From NCBI RefSeq assembly GCF_029392075.1, contig NZ_CP113929.1, positions 434,001 through 498,000 on the forward strand: a DNA stretch of 64,000 bases, in the 5' to 3' direction. Numbering within the stretch: the stretch's first letter is position 1; every line of letters starts with the position of its first letter. The notes under the pieces are model-generated. The model had not been told where the DNA came from and did not search any database. It saw only the letters and a program-made list of their open reading frames with translations. The translations under genes were made by a program, and so were the position numbers. Shown here piece after piece: positions 18,592 to 27,338 of this stretch. The stretch comes from Bifidobacterium sp. ESL0704. Its GTDB lineage: Bacteria > Actinomycetota > Actinomycetes > Actinomycetales > Bifidobacteriaceae.

Positions 18592-19590
18592 ATGAAGACG
18601 ACAGTACTTGGGGCAGGCGCTTGGGGGACGGCGTTCGGCCAGGTGCTCGCGGATGCGGGCAATGACGTGATGATGTGGGCGCGTGAGCCGGAAATCGTGA
18701 AAGGCATACGCGACAACCACTGCAACGAAATGCGCCTTCCCAGCGTCAAGCGACTTCCGGATAGCATGACCGCCACCGGCGATCGGGCGGAAGCAGTGAA
18801 GGACGCCCAGATTGTGGTGGTCGCCATCGCGGCCCAGCACGCGCGTGAGGCACTGGAGCTTTTCGCGCCGCTCATCGACTCCAAGGCCATCGTGGTTTCA
18901 CTGATGAAGGGGATCGAGCGAACCACCGGCAAGCGTATGGACGAAGTGGTGTGTGAGGCGTTGGGCGACCTGCCGGCTGAGCGTTTCGTCGCGATTTCCG
19001 GGCCGAACCTGAGCAAAGAGGTAGCCGACCGCGAGCCCGGTGCCACAGTGGTGGCCTGCGAGAGCATCGACAATGCCAAGATCGTGGCGCAGGCCTGCCA
19101 GACCCCCTATTTCAAGGCGTTTGTCACCACGGACGTCATCGGTGTGGAAATGTGCGGATCGCTCAAGAACGTCGTGGCGCTCGCGGTGGGTATGGCCCGC
19201 GGCGCAGGATACGGCGAGAACACGGCCGCGATGATCGAGACGCGCGGGCTTGCTGAACTCGCGGCGCTTGGCAGGGCTTCGCACGCCGAAGACAAGACGT
19301 TCCTGGGCCTTGCCGGCGTGGGGGACCTCGTTGCCACTTGCGGTTCGCCGTTGAGCCGTAACTATACATTCGGGGCGAACCTTGGCCGCGGCATGAGCGT
19401 CGAGGAGGCCACGAAGGTCAGCAACGGTGTGGCCGAAGGTGTGCCCACGACGCAGGCCGTGGTGCGCATGGGCGAACAGCTTGGCGTGCCGACGCCGCTT
19501 GCCAGTGCGATGAACGATGTGCTCAATCGTGGCATATCCTGCGAGCAGATGCTGCATGAGCTCCTCAAGGGCGACATCACGGAAGAATGA
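18592..19590 (+). CDS. gpsA: Glycerol-3-phosphate dehydrogenase [NAD(P)+]
   Basis: Reduces dihydroxyacetone phosphate to glycerol 3-phosphate for phospholipids. 333 residues. The dinucleotide-binding loop GAGAWG is at residues 7-12, and GPNLSKE and CGSLKNVVALAVG carry the conserved catalytic lysines. I choose the ATG at 18592, which has AAGGAG just upstream, over the in-frame ATG at 18544. It lies between plsC and ddl. Confidence 0.96.
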   Translation: MKTTVLGAGAWGTAFGQVLADAGNDVMMWAREPEIVKGIRDNHCNEMRLPSVKRLPDSMTATGDRAEAVKDAQIVVVAIAAQHAREALELFAPLIDSKAIVVSLMKGIERTTGKRMDEVVCEALGDLPAERFVAISGPNLSKEVADREPGATVVACESIDNAKIVAQACQTPYFKAFVTTDVIGVEMCGSLKNVVALAVGMARGAGYGENTAAMIETRGLAELAALGRASHAEDKTFLGLAGVGDLVATCGSPLSRNYTFGANLGRGMSVEEATKVSNGVAEGVPTTQAVVRMGEQLGVPTPLASAMNDVLNRGISCEQMLHELLKGDITEE

Positions 19591-19942
19591 TTGAAGTCTA
19601 AGAGCTGGTTAGGGGCGATCAAGGCGCGGGCCCAAAGGTGCTGTATTGGTCGCTTTTACCTGCTCGCTTGCGTAAGGCATATAAAAGCGGCAAATGAACT
19701 GTTCAAATGTCGCGTTTTATTTGGGTGAGTCCAGCAGGGGCGTAAAAGCGGCAAATGCCGTCATACGGTATGGGTGCGCAAAGTCGTGGATTGACGAGGT
19801 GTGCGCATTCGTCTGTATTGGTTTTTCTGTATCGGTTTTTCTGCATCGGCTTTGTGAATGAGCGTGGAGGACGTCGGAGTGTCGTTCTGACGCCGTGTAG
19901 GCTTGGGATTCAGATTCGATTCCTTAAGAAAAGCGAGGGAAC
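19591..19942. other. ~350-bp intergenic region with alternating repeats
   Basis: No gene is seen. TAAAAGCGGCAAATG occurs at 19682-19696 and 19743-19757 (61 bp apart). Inverted versions (CGCTTTTAC near 19650 and GCGTTTTAT near 19712) lie in front of each copy. The ddl promoter should lie in the last ~150 bp. Confidence 0.65.
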
Positions 19943-21091
19943 ATGCGTAAGCAGCGCGTGGTGGTTTTGTATGGTGGCAGGGCGGACGAGCATTCGATTT
20001 CCTGCATTTCCGCTTCCGGGGTCCTGAAGGCCATGGATACCGAGCGTTTCGAGCCCATACCCATCGGCATCACCAAGGCCGGGGAATGGGTGATGGGCGG
20101 CACCGATCCCCGTGATTTCGATTGTTCCGATGGTGCGATGCCCACCGTCGATGAGGCCGATGTCAATGCAACCGTCAAACCGGTGGTTCTCGATATGTCC
20201 CGCGGCAACAACGGTTTCTACGTTCGTGAACAGAATGGCGCCCTGACCTCGTTGGGCTATGTGGATGCGGTGTTTCCCGTCCTGCACGGCCCGTACGGCG
20301 AGGACGGCACCGTGCAGGGCCTGTTCGAGATGATGGGCGTGCCCTACGTCGGCTGTGGCGTCTTCGCTTCGGCCGCCTGCATGGACAAGGCATTCACGAA
20401 GATTATTCTTAGCGAAGCCGGCATCCCCGTCGCTCCGGGGGTGACCTTCGATACCCGTGCTTTCGATGCGTCCGACCGATTCAGCAGCGATGCCGCCGAG
20501 GCGATGAAAAGCATCAAGTCGGCCAGACTGCGTTACCCGTTGTTCGTCAAACCGTCGCGGGCCGGTTCGAGTTTCGGCGTGACCAAGCTGGAGCACAAGG
20601 GCGATGAGGAGGAACTCGCCGCCGCGCTTTTCGAGGCGTCGCACCACGACTGGAAGGTATTGGTGGAGCAGGGCATCGATGGACGCGAAATCGAGTGCGC
20701 CGTGCTCGCACCGGTGGCGGGTCAGGAGCCGAAGTCGGCATTGCCCGGCGAAATCGTGCTCGACCATCGTGCTGCCGGCGACGACCAATTCTATGATTTC
20801 GATAGCAAATACACCGATTCCGCGGCTTCACACGTCGAGGTTCCGGCGAGTCTGCCGGAGACTACGTTGCAACGTGCGCAGGAGATTGCGGTCCGTGCGT
20901 TCAAGGCTGTCGACGGTGCAGGGCTTTCGCGTGTGGATACGTTCGTCACCGAACGCGGTGAAGTGATGGTCAACGAAATCAACACCATGCCCGGCTTTAC
21001 CCCGATTTCGATGTATCCGAAAGCCTGGGGGGCGAGCGGAGTGGGCTACACCGAACTGATCACCCGTCTCATCGAAGGCGTGCTGAGGTAA
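19943..21091 (+). CDS. ddl: D-alanine--D-alanine ligase
   Basis: Makes the D-Ala-D-Ala dipeptide for peptidoglycan. 382 residues. The N-terminal VVLYGGRADEHSIS matches the family. HGPYGEDGTVQGLFE, the ATP-grasp segment YPLFVKPSRAGSSFGV and the C-terminal EINTMPGFTPISMYPK motif are all intact. GAGGGA precedes the start. It follows gpsA after a repeat-filled gap and precedes the membrane protease. Confidence 0.96.
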   Translation: MRKQRVVVLYGGRADEHSISCISASGVLKAMDTERFEPIPIGITKAGEWVMGGTDPRDFDCSDGAMPTVDEADVNATVKPVVLDMSRGNNGFYVREQNGALTSLGYVDAVFPVLHGPYGEDGTVQGLFEMMGVPYVGCGVFASAACMDKAFTKIILSEAGIPVAPGVTFDTRAFDASDRFSSDAAEAMKSIKSARLRYPLFVKPSRAGSSFGVTKLEHKGDEEELAAALFEASHHDWKVLVEQGIDGREIECAVLAPVAGQEPKSALPGEIVLDHRAAGDDQFYDFDSKYTDSAASHVEVPASLPETTLQRAQEIAVRAFKAVDGAGLSRVDTFVTERGEVMVNEINTMPGFTPISMYPKAWGASGVGYTELITRLIEGVLR

Positions 21092-21225
21092 TCCTGTGTG
21101 TTATGGATTGATGGATCTGATTGAATGCTGATAGCCTCATTTTCAGGATCCCTCAAGATCCCGGTTCATATAATGAGGGGGTATAGGCGGATCGGTCGGT
21201 AATCCGAGAAGGTGTGTGGCGCAAT

Positions 21226-22950
21226 ATGAACGATGACAACCGTCCTGAAGAAGAGACTTCACCATCGGGGACGCACGAAGAATCCGGTTCGTCGCAGCCT
21301 TCGCGCTATCAGCCGGAATCGGCCTATCGGGCGTTGAATTCGCAGCCCCAGCCGCAGATACAGCCTTCGCAGACCCAGCCGCAGTATCAACCCCGACATC
21401 ACTATCCGCAGCCTCAGGCGTTCCAGACGCAGCCATACACGCCGCAATATCAGGGTCAGACCCAAGCCCAGCCGTATCAGCAGCCGCAGCTACGGGAATA
21501 CCAGCCGTATCAGGCGCAGGCCGAGGACCAACAATCCCGGCGTCAGACATACCAAGGCCAGTCTCAGCGCCAGTTCGGTCAGCAATACCAAGACCAGCAA
21601 AGTCAGCCTCAGCGCCAACCTGAGTATCGGCAAGGTCGGCAGTGCCAGATGCCCCAAGGTCAGTCGCGGCCTCAGAGCCAGCCAAGTCGGTTCTATCAGC
21701 AGCACGTCCAGTATCCGCCACAGCAATACCGGACTTATGGATGTCCTTCGTATCCATCGCAGCAGCTTGGAGCGCAGCCCCAAGGCCAGCCTCAGCCTCA
21801 GCCTCAATCCCAATTCCAGTACCAGCCTCAGTATCCGCCGCAGCAATTCCAACCTGGCATGGGCTACCAATACCCAACGCAGCTTCAATACAGACAGCAA
21901 TCGCCCGCACGTACGGGCTTCGGTGGCTACGGGAATCAGCCCAATCCGACATGGCAGGCGGCGATGTATGGATGGCTTGGCGAAGTACGCAAGCGGTTCT
22001 CGAACATCGGGTATGCCCTGGATCTGGTTGTTCTGGTGTGGTACGCATTGGTGTCGGTCATCGGGGAGGTGACGAGGCAGTTCGTCGACCCTGCAAAGCT
22101 GCCCATGTGGGCCGAGTTCCTGCTGAGCAACGGGCCGCTTTACGCCATCGCGATTCCGCTTTCCCTGTTGGTTTTCCGCACGATACCCAAGGTAAAACGC
22201 AAAACGAGCAATATGGGTGTGGGGATGTTCCTCGCGTTGATGGCGATTTCGTTCCCGCTGGCGGATATCGGCAATATCATCGGCAACATCCTTTCAGGCC
22301 TGCTTTCCAACAATCAGGCGCAAAGCAGCATCAACGAACTCATCGAAAACCTCGATCCGATAAGCCTTCTGCTGTTCACTGTGATCATCGGCCCGATTTT
22401 CGAGGAATGGCTGTTCCGCAGACTGTTGATCGACCGCATGCAGCAATATGGCGAGAAAATGGCGATTCTGGTCTCCGCCTTCGCCTTCGGCCTGTTCCAC
22501 GGCAACCTCTTCCAGTTCTTCTACGCTTTCGGTTTCGGCCTGTTGCTGGCTTATGCCTACGTGCGCACCGGCAAGTTGCGCTACACCATCGCCATGCATA
22601 TGACGTTCAATTTCTTCGGTGGATTCCTGCCGCAAGTGCTGCTTCTGCCGATGAGCAAATCGGTGAGAAGCGCCGTTGATGCCGATATCGTCAGCGGAAT
22701 GAAGCACGCGTTCGCTGTGGGCCATGGCGGCGAAGTCACGCCATTCCTAGCCTATCTGGTATTTGACGGTGTGATGTTCGTCCTTGGCATCGTCATCGCG
22801 ATCGTCGAACGCAAGAAACTCGTGTTTTACCGGGCGCCCGAGGAATTGCCCAGAGGTACCCGTGCCAAAACGGTGCTTGCCAATCCGGGAGTCATTATTT
22901 TCATCATCATGTCCGTGCTGCTGATGATTGCGGCGCTGTTCAACGCGTAA
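21226..22950 (+). CDS. CPBP (CAAX-type) intramembrane metalloprotease with Gln-rich N-terminus
   Basis: About 574 residues. The first ~240 are an extreme Gln/Pro/Tyr-rich region (many YQ, PQ and QP pairs) that is probably disordered and cytoplasmic. The C-terminal half has about eight membrane helices and the Rce1/CPBP signatures FEEWLFRR, FGLFHGN and HMTFNFFGG. The family includes prenyl-protein proteases and bacteriocin-immunity or processing proteins; the substrate is unknown. I choose the ATG at 21226 because the GTG at 21214 sits directly on the GAGAAGG ribosome site. Confidence 0.88.
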   Translation: MNDDNRPEEETSPSGTHEESGSSQPSRYQPESAYRALNSQPQPQIQPSQTQPQYQPRHHYPQPQAFQTQPYTPQYQGQTQAQPYQQPQLREYQPYQAQAEDQQSRRQTYQGQSQRQFGQQYQDQQSQPQRQPEYRQGRQCQMPQGQSRPQSQPSRFYQQHVQYPPQQYRTYGCPSYPSQQLGAQPQGQPQPQPQSQFQYQPQYPPQQFQPGMGYQYPTQLQYRQQSPARTGFGGYGNQPNPTWQAAMYGWLGEVRKRFSNIGYALDLVVLVWYALVSVIGEVTRQFVDPAKLPMWAEFLLSNGPLYAIAIPLSLLVFRTIPKVKRKTSNMGVGMFLALMAISFPLADIGNIIGNILSGLLSNNQAQSSINELIENLDPISLLLFTVIIGPIFEEWLFRRLLIDRMQQYGEKMAILVSAFAFGLFHGNLFQFFYAFGFGLLLAYAYVRTGKLRYTIAMHMTFNFFGGFLPQVLLLPMSKSVRSAVDADIVSGMKHAFAVGHGGEVTPFLAYLVFDGVMFVLGIVIAIVERKKLVFYRAPEELPRGTRAKTVLANPGVIIFIIMSVLLMIAALFNA

Positions 22951-22968
22951 TCGCAGATTGTGCCCGCG

Positions 22969-23110
22969 AGTGTGATTACGCGTTGCGCCTGGTGTGGATA
23001 TGCAGAGATAATCACGAAATTACGGCGAAAAGTGTGATTACCGCTGCGCTTGTTTCGGATATGCAGAGGTAATCACACAATTGCGCCCAAAAGTGTGATT
23101 ACCTCTGCAT
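22969..23110. repeat. ~61-bp tandem/inverted repeat between convergent genes
   Basis: AGTGTGATTA begins at 22969, 23031 and 23092, and inverted copies (TAATCAC) lie between. The right-hand part forms a perfect 18-bp stem (23061-23078 with 23093-23110, loop 14 nt). It lies between the protease and mscS genes and probably ends both transcripts. Confidence 0.85.
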
Positions 23111-23122
23111 CGGGCTGAGGCT

Positions 23123-23875
23123 TCAGATGATGAAATCTTCCTTGGCCAACGCCCGAACGGCGCAATCGCGAACCCGTTCCTGATTGATCCCGGCATTGGC
23201 GAACAGCAAGGCCTTGCCCTGCACCCCGTCGACGCTGAAACCAGTGAAGTTGATTTGCGGCGGATTGTTGCGATTGGTGATGTCCGCCGTTGCGCTCCGC
23301 AGAACATTGGCGATGCGTTTGGACGCCGTTTTGATATCGGTGCCGGGCTTCACGGTGAAATCGACGCTTACGCAAGCTTCGCCTTCGGGCGTCAGCCGTT
23401 CAAGCGACGAGGTGTTGAGTACCGAATTGGGGATGATGAGCTGGTTGCCGTTGCGTTCGCGCACCATGGTCTGCCGCCAGGTGATGTCCTCGACGGTTCC
23501 CGTGATGCCCTGGATGCGCACCTGATCGCCGGGATGGATGACATGACCGATCATCAGCCCGAAACCGGAGATGATGTTGGCGATGGTGTCTTTCAAGCCC
23601 AGCGAGATGGCCAGGCCTCCAATGCCGAGTGCGGTGACGATGGTGGTCGGGTTGATACCGAAAACCGGCTGCAGAACCATGGCCACGGCAATGATCCAGA
23701 TCGACACCAGTGCGAGATTGACGAAAATCGACGCGTTCGGGATGCCGGAATGATTGAGCAGTTTCTTAAGCCAGCGGGAAACCACCTTTGCGGCTACGAA
23801 GGCCACAACAAAGACAATAACCAAAAATACGATGCGGCTATCGTGCATCTTAAGCCAGCCCAGCAATTGTTCCAT
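23123..23875 (-). CDS. mscS: Small-conductance mechanosensitive channel
   Basis: 250 residues. Hydrophobic helices lie at ~13-35 and ~50-72, followed by the pore-lining Gly/Ala-rich helix (ALGIGGLAISLGLKDTIAN) and the beta domain with the GDQVRIQGITGTVEDITWRQ segment typical of MscS. It opens under membrane tension to release solutes during osmotic downshock. It is a single gene, convergent with the protease gene. Confidence 0.92.
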   Translation of the reverse strand: MEQLLGWLKMHDSRIVFLVIVFVVAFVAAKVVSRWLKKLLNHSGIPNASIFVNLALVSIWIIAVAMVLQPVFGINPTTIVTALGIGGLAISLGLKDTIANIISGFGLMIGHVIHPGDQVRIQGITGTVEDITWRQTMVRERNGNQLIIPNSVLNTSSLERLTPEGEACVSVDFTVKPGTDIKTASKRIANVLRSATADITNRNNPPQINFTGFSVDGVQGKALLFANAGINQERVRDCAVRALAKEDFII

Positions 23876-23930
23876 AACGCTTTAGCTTACCTTGTCGAGC
23901 TCAAGTCTGTTGGATTGGCGAAAACGTCGA

Positions 23931-24725
23931 TCAGGCGGTGTGGTTGATGCCGCCCATGAGTGTGGCGCTCGGCCTGAAACCGTCGGCATGTTGATGCTGC
24001 ATGTTTTGAAGATCCTCAAGCAGGGCATCGACCTCGCGCTTGAAATCCTTGTCTTTGCTTTCGGTTTCGGCGATGGACTTCAGCAGGGAGCCGTCGCCCT
24101 TCTCCAACGCGCTGCGGAACATCTGCACCCAGAATCCGGGCATGCTGTTGCCGGAGATCGCCAAATAGAGCGTTCGCGCGACCACGGCTGCGTCAAGGTT
24201 GCTCCACTGTTCGACGGTCGTCTCCTTGGCGAGCTTGGACCACATCGCGGATATCGAGAGCAGGCCGCCCACCGAGAATTCCAGCAGGACGTCCTGGTTG
24301 ATCGTCATATCCCGGTCGAGATGCTGCCATTCGATGAAACTGTCGCGAATCGCGTCGTGCACGGTGAACAGCAGGAACGGGGAGGTGTGACTGCCTACGG
24401 TCAACGCAATACGGTCGAGATAGATACGGTTGGCCTGCACGCCGATGAGTTGCATAACGACGCCGTTCCACGCCTTGGACGGGTCATCGGTGAATTCGGG
24501 TATTGCTCGTCTCACGCCCTCGACCGCGTGCTGAACGGCGGTTTCGGCGAGATTGTTGAGTTTGCAATAGTGATAATAGAAAGAGTTACGGTTGACGCCT
24601 GCCATATTGACGATGTCGGTGACGGTGATTTTCGGATAATCGCGCTCCTCAAGCAACTTCCAGAACGCATTCTCCATACGTGTCGTAGCCGGCAATTGAT
24701 TTGAGTCTTGTCGGGGTCTAGACAT
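23931..24725 (-). CDS. TetR-family transcriptional regulator
   Basis: 264 residues. The helix-turn-helix is at ~12-60 (KITVTDIVNMAGVNRNSFYYHY), followed by a long all-helical ligand domain. It is divergent from the lactonase-like gene, with a ~290-bp AT-rich intergenic region. An imperfect inverted repeat at 24747-24769 (GAAAATTCT/AGAATTTC), directly in front of its start, is a candidate operator. The target may be itself, the lactonase-like gene or both. Confidence 0.9.
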   Translation of the reverse strand: MSRPRQDSNQLPATTRMENAFWKLLEERDYPKITVTDIVNMAGVNRNSFYYHYCKLNNLAETAVQHAVEGVRRAIPEFTDDPSKAWNGVVMQLIGVQANRIYLDRIALTVGSHTSPFLLFTVHDAIRDSFIEWQHLDRDMTINQDVLLEFSVGGLLSISAMWSKLAKETTVEQWSNLDAAVVARTLYLAISGNSMPGFWVQMFRSALEKGDGSLLKSIAETESKDKDFKREVDALLEDLQNMQHQHADGFRPSATLMGGINHTA

Positions 24726-24746
24726 TCTGAGCCTCCTGATGATTGA

Positions 24747-24769
24747 GAAAATTCTATGTGAAGAATTTC
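24747..24769. promoter_or_regulatory. Candidate TetR operator
   Basis: GAAAATTCT (24747-24755) and AGAATTTC (24762-24769) form an inverted repeat 22 bp upstream of the TetR start. There is no direct proof. Confidence 0.35.
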
Positions 24770-24937
24770 TGTATTGATTCTAAAGGATAATGGTTGACGA
24801 TTTTTGTTAAACGATGATTGTCGCGTAGGGGAGGCTTTCGCAGCGTTCGGCATACGTATGCGTATGTATATTAAACGGGATAAAATTATTTATAGAGCAT
24901 AATTCTTTATACGTATTATTGCATTGCTGCAATTTAA

Positions 24938-24957
24938 AATGTGATGTAAGTCACATT
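24938..24957. promoter_or_regulatory. CRP-like palindrome upstream of the lactonase-like gene
   Basis: AATGTGA-TGTAAG-TCACATT matches the CRP consensus TGTGA-N6-TCACA exactly. It lies 59 bp before the ATG at 25016 in AT-rich DNA. Confidence 0.55.
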
Positions 24958-25015
24958 AATTAAAAATACGCTATCAGTGTTGGGTTGAAGGTTCAAGGCG
25001 CGATAGATTGAAAAT

Positions 25016-26395
25016 ATGAAAATTCAGGCGTATCGGTTATTGGTTGGCGGATTCGGTGCTATCCATCATGAAAAGAGCAAAGGCGTCGAGCGCTATGTAT
25101 TGGCGTTGCCTGTTTGTTCGGGTGCACAAACGTTCGACGTCAATACGGCCTCGAATGCGTCGATGGGTGTCAAAAGGGAACGAAAAATATTTCAAACCGA
25201 TATAACGGATATCTCTGTTTTGTCGCCAACAATCACACCTGCTGGCGTCGCCTCCGAGGTGCCGTCTCCCTCCTGGCTTCTGCGGCAAGGCGGTACGGTT
25301 TTTGCGGTCCTTGAAGACACGGACGAAGTGGCTGCGTTGCGAATCGTATATAAGGATGCCAAGCCGGGCGATGCGTCGGGCAACGCGTCGAGCGGTGATC
25401 TCGGCGAAAGCGGAGAAGTGACGCTCGAAGAGATTTCACGGGTGAAATTGCCTGCCGGGTCCGGCCCTACCCATGCGGCTATTGCCGTTGATCCCCAACT
25501 TGGCCGTCACCTGATTACCGCCGATTATGTGGACGGCACGGTTTGCGTTCTGCCTATCGGCGAGGGTGATGTGCTGGGGCCGGTGGCGCAGGTGCTGCAT
25601 GGCGACCCTGATCGTCATGGGCCGTTGCCGGCGCAAGAGGGGCCGCATGCGCATTGGATTCTTCCCCTGCCTGACGGGCGTGTGCTCACTACTGATTTGG
25701 GTGCCGACCGTATTCATATTCATCACTGGGCCGGTTCGCGTCTGGTTCGTACGGGATTCGTCTGTCTTGCCCCCGGCACCGGTCCGCGGGACATGCACGT
25801 TTTGCCGGGGCCGTCCGCTGAGCTCAAAGAAGACGATGATTGGAGCGTCGCCGTCGTCGATGAGTGGGGCTGCACGGTCACCGTGCTTAAGCCGAACGGA
25901 GGCGACGAGGCGAGGCAAGGCGGGAGCGGCCATGGGCAGACCGGGGAATTCCGGGTGGCTCAAACCGTCAGTCTCGGCGGCGACAAAGGGGAACGGCCCG
26001 ATCAGGCCGCTTCCTTGGCTTTCGTCCCTGTTGCCGTTCATCCTGGCGTTTCTGAAGGGGACGGTGGGGTTTCGCCGTCCTCGCGCGGTTATGTTTACGT
26101 AGGGCTGCGGGGCTCCGACCGTATCGTGACGTTGTATTGGGACGGCGACAGGTTGGGCCGTCTGGCCGAAGAGGGCGATCCGAGCTGGAAGGGTCGCGGC
26201 GTCTCGAGTGGCGGCAAGCGTCCTCGGCACATCCTGGCCGTCGGCGACATGCTTGTCGTGGCCAACGAGGTCAGCGACAATCTGAGTCTTTTCCGCTCGG
26301 CCGCCGACGGTGAGCCCGTGCATATCGGTGATTGTCCTGCCGGATCGCCGACGGTCGTGCTGGCGTTGACCGGAATCGAGAATAGGTCGTCCTGA
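25016..26395 (+). CDS. Lactonase-family beta-propeller protein (6-phosphogluconolactonase-like)
   Basis: 459 residues. The pattern matches the YbhE/lactonase family: SGPTHAAIAVDPQLGRHLITADY, PHAHWILPLPDGRVLTTDLGADRI, GTGPRDMHVLPG and a late GKRPRHILAVGD. It is longer than the usual ~340-380 residues because of loops rich in Gly, Asp and Ser. Some family members hydrolyse 6-phosphogluconolactone and others have unknown lactone substrates; bifidobacteria rely on the fructose-6-phosphate shunt, so its role is unclear. No signal peptide is visible. The ribosome site is weak. Confidence 0.8.
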   Translation: MKIQAYRLLVGGFGAIHHEKSKGVERYVLALPVCSGAQTFDVNTASNASMGVKRERKIFQTDITDISVLSPTITPAGVASEVPSPSWLLRQGGTVFAVLEDTDEVAALRIVYKDAKPGDASGNASSGDLGESGEVTLEEISRVKLPAGSGPTHAAIAVDPQLGRHLITADYVDGTVCVLPIGEGDVLGPVAQVLHGDPDRHGPLPAQEGPHAHWILPLPDGRVLTTDLGADRIHIHHWAGSRLVRTGFVCLAPGTGPRDMHVLPGPSAELKEDDDWSVAVVDEWGCTVTVLKPNGGDEARQGGSGHGQTGEFRVAQTVSLGGDKGERPDQAASLAFVPVAVHPGVSEGDGGVSPSSRGYVYVGLRGSDRIVTLYWDGDRLGRLAEEGDPSWKGRGVSSGGKRPRHILAVGDMLVVANEVSDNLSLFRSAADGEPVHIGDCPAGSPTVVLALTGIENRSS

Positions 26396-27338
26396 TGATG
26401 GCATCGTGAAGAACGTAGTCGGCGAATAATAAACGGATTGTTATTGGTTTCGCTTGCCGATGTATCGGTCAAGCACGTTGCTTCAATGCTCGATTCAGAA
26501 TGTGAATCATTCCAATACGTCAAAGTGACATGATGATGGGCGGGTTTGCCTTGACATGCGGCGAGATTCGTTGTTGACGTCGTTGTGTTCGACACCATAG
26601 GATTGTGGTCGTGGGGTCGGGGAAGGGCGCGGTGAGCGGTCAGGAGCCTGTTGGGATTTAAGGACGGTATGGCATGTGTTGTGCGCCACATGTCCCGACC
26701 GTAACGTTCTGGTTTTCGGTTGTAGCATTTGAAAAGTTGATTGCATATTTAAAGAATGCAACAGAATTTATGCATCGGATAAAATCGTATGACGGTATAT
26801 TATCGAGGTCGATTTTTCTGAAAAGCAGATGAATAATCGTGAAAAAAGATACTTGAAAAATATTCTGGGAGCATAATTTTGAGTCGGCACGGCTGGCGGC
26901 TGACGGAAGTTCCGGACTTTGGCCATGGCGTTGCCGGGTGCGGCGACATGAAAGATGCATGATTCGTATTGTATCGGCTTTGGCCGGTTCCGGCGGCCGG
27001 ATCGGAGATCGTTCGAGTATTCGGCGGTAGGGGCCATGCGCGACGTATCGTCGCCTTCGCAGCCAGGCTCCTGATGATCAATGGGCCGGTGGTGACCCGA
27101 GTTTTTCCGTATATCCGTAAACTTTATGTCTCTCAATCCGCGTCTCAATTCATGGTTGATCCACGTCCGAGCTGCGGCTACGCTATGTTCAAACCGTTTC
27201 GTAAAGGTTGGAAAATCAAGGATGCAACCGTGAGTTGACACGCTTTTCGGTTGCGTTTCGACGGTGCAACCGGAAGCTGGCAGCGCGGCATGCTGTTTCG
27301 GTGCATACTGGTGAGGAAACCAACGAGAAAGGGTTCTG
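26396..27338. other. ~940-bp region without a convincing gene
   Basis: I see no credible gene on either strand. 26740-26880 is conspicuously AT-rich. GCAACCG (27224), its inverse CGGTTGC (27248) and GCAACCG again (27265) precede the XRE gene and may form an operator. TTGACA at 27235 lies within this repeat. Confidence 0.5.
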
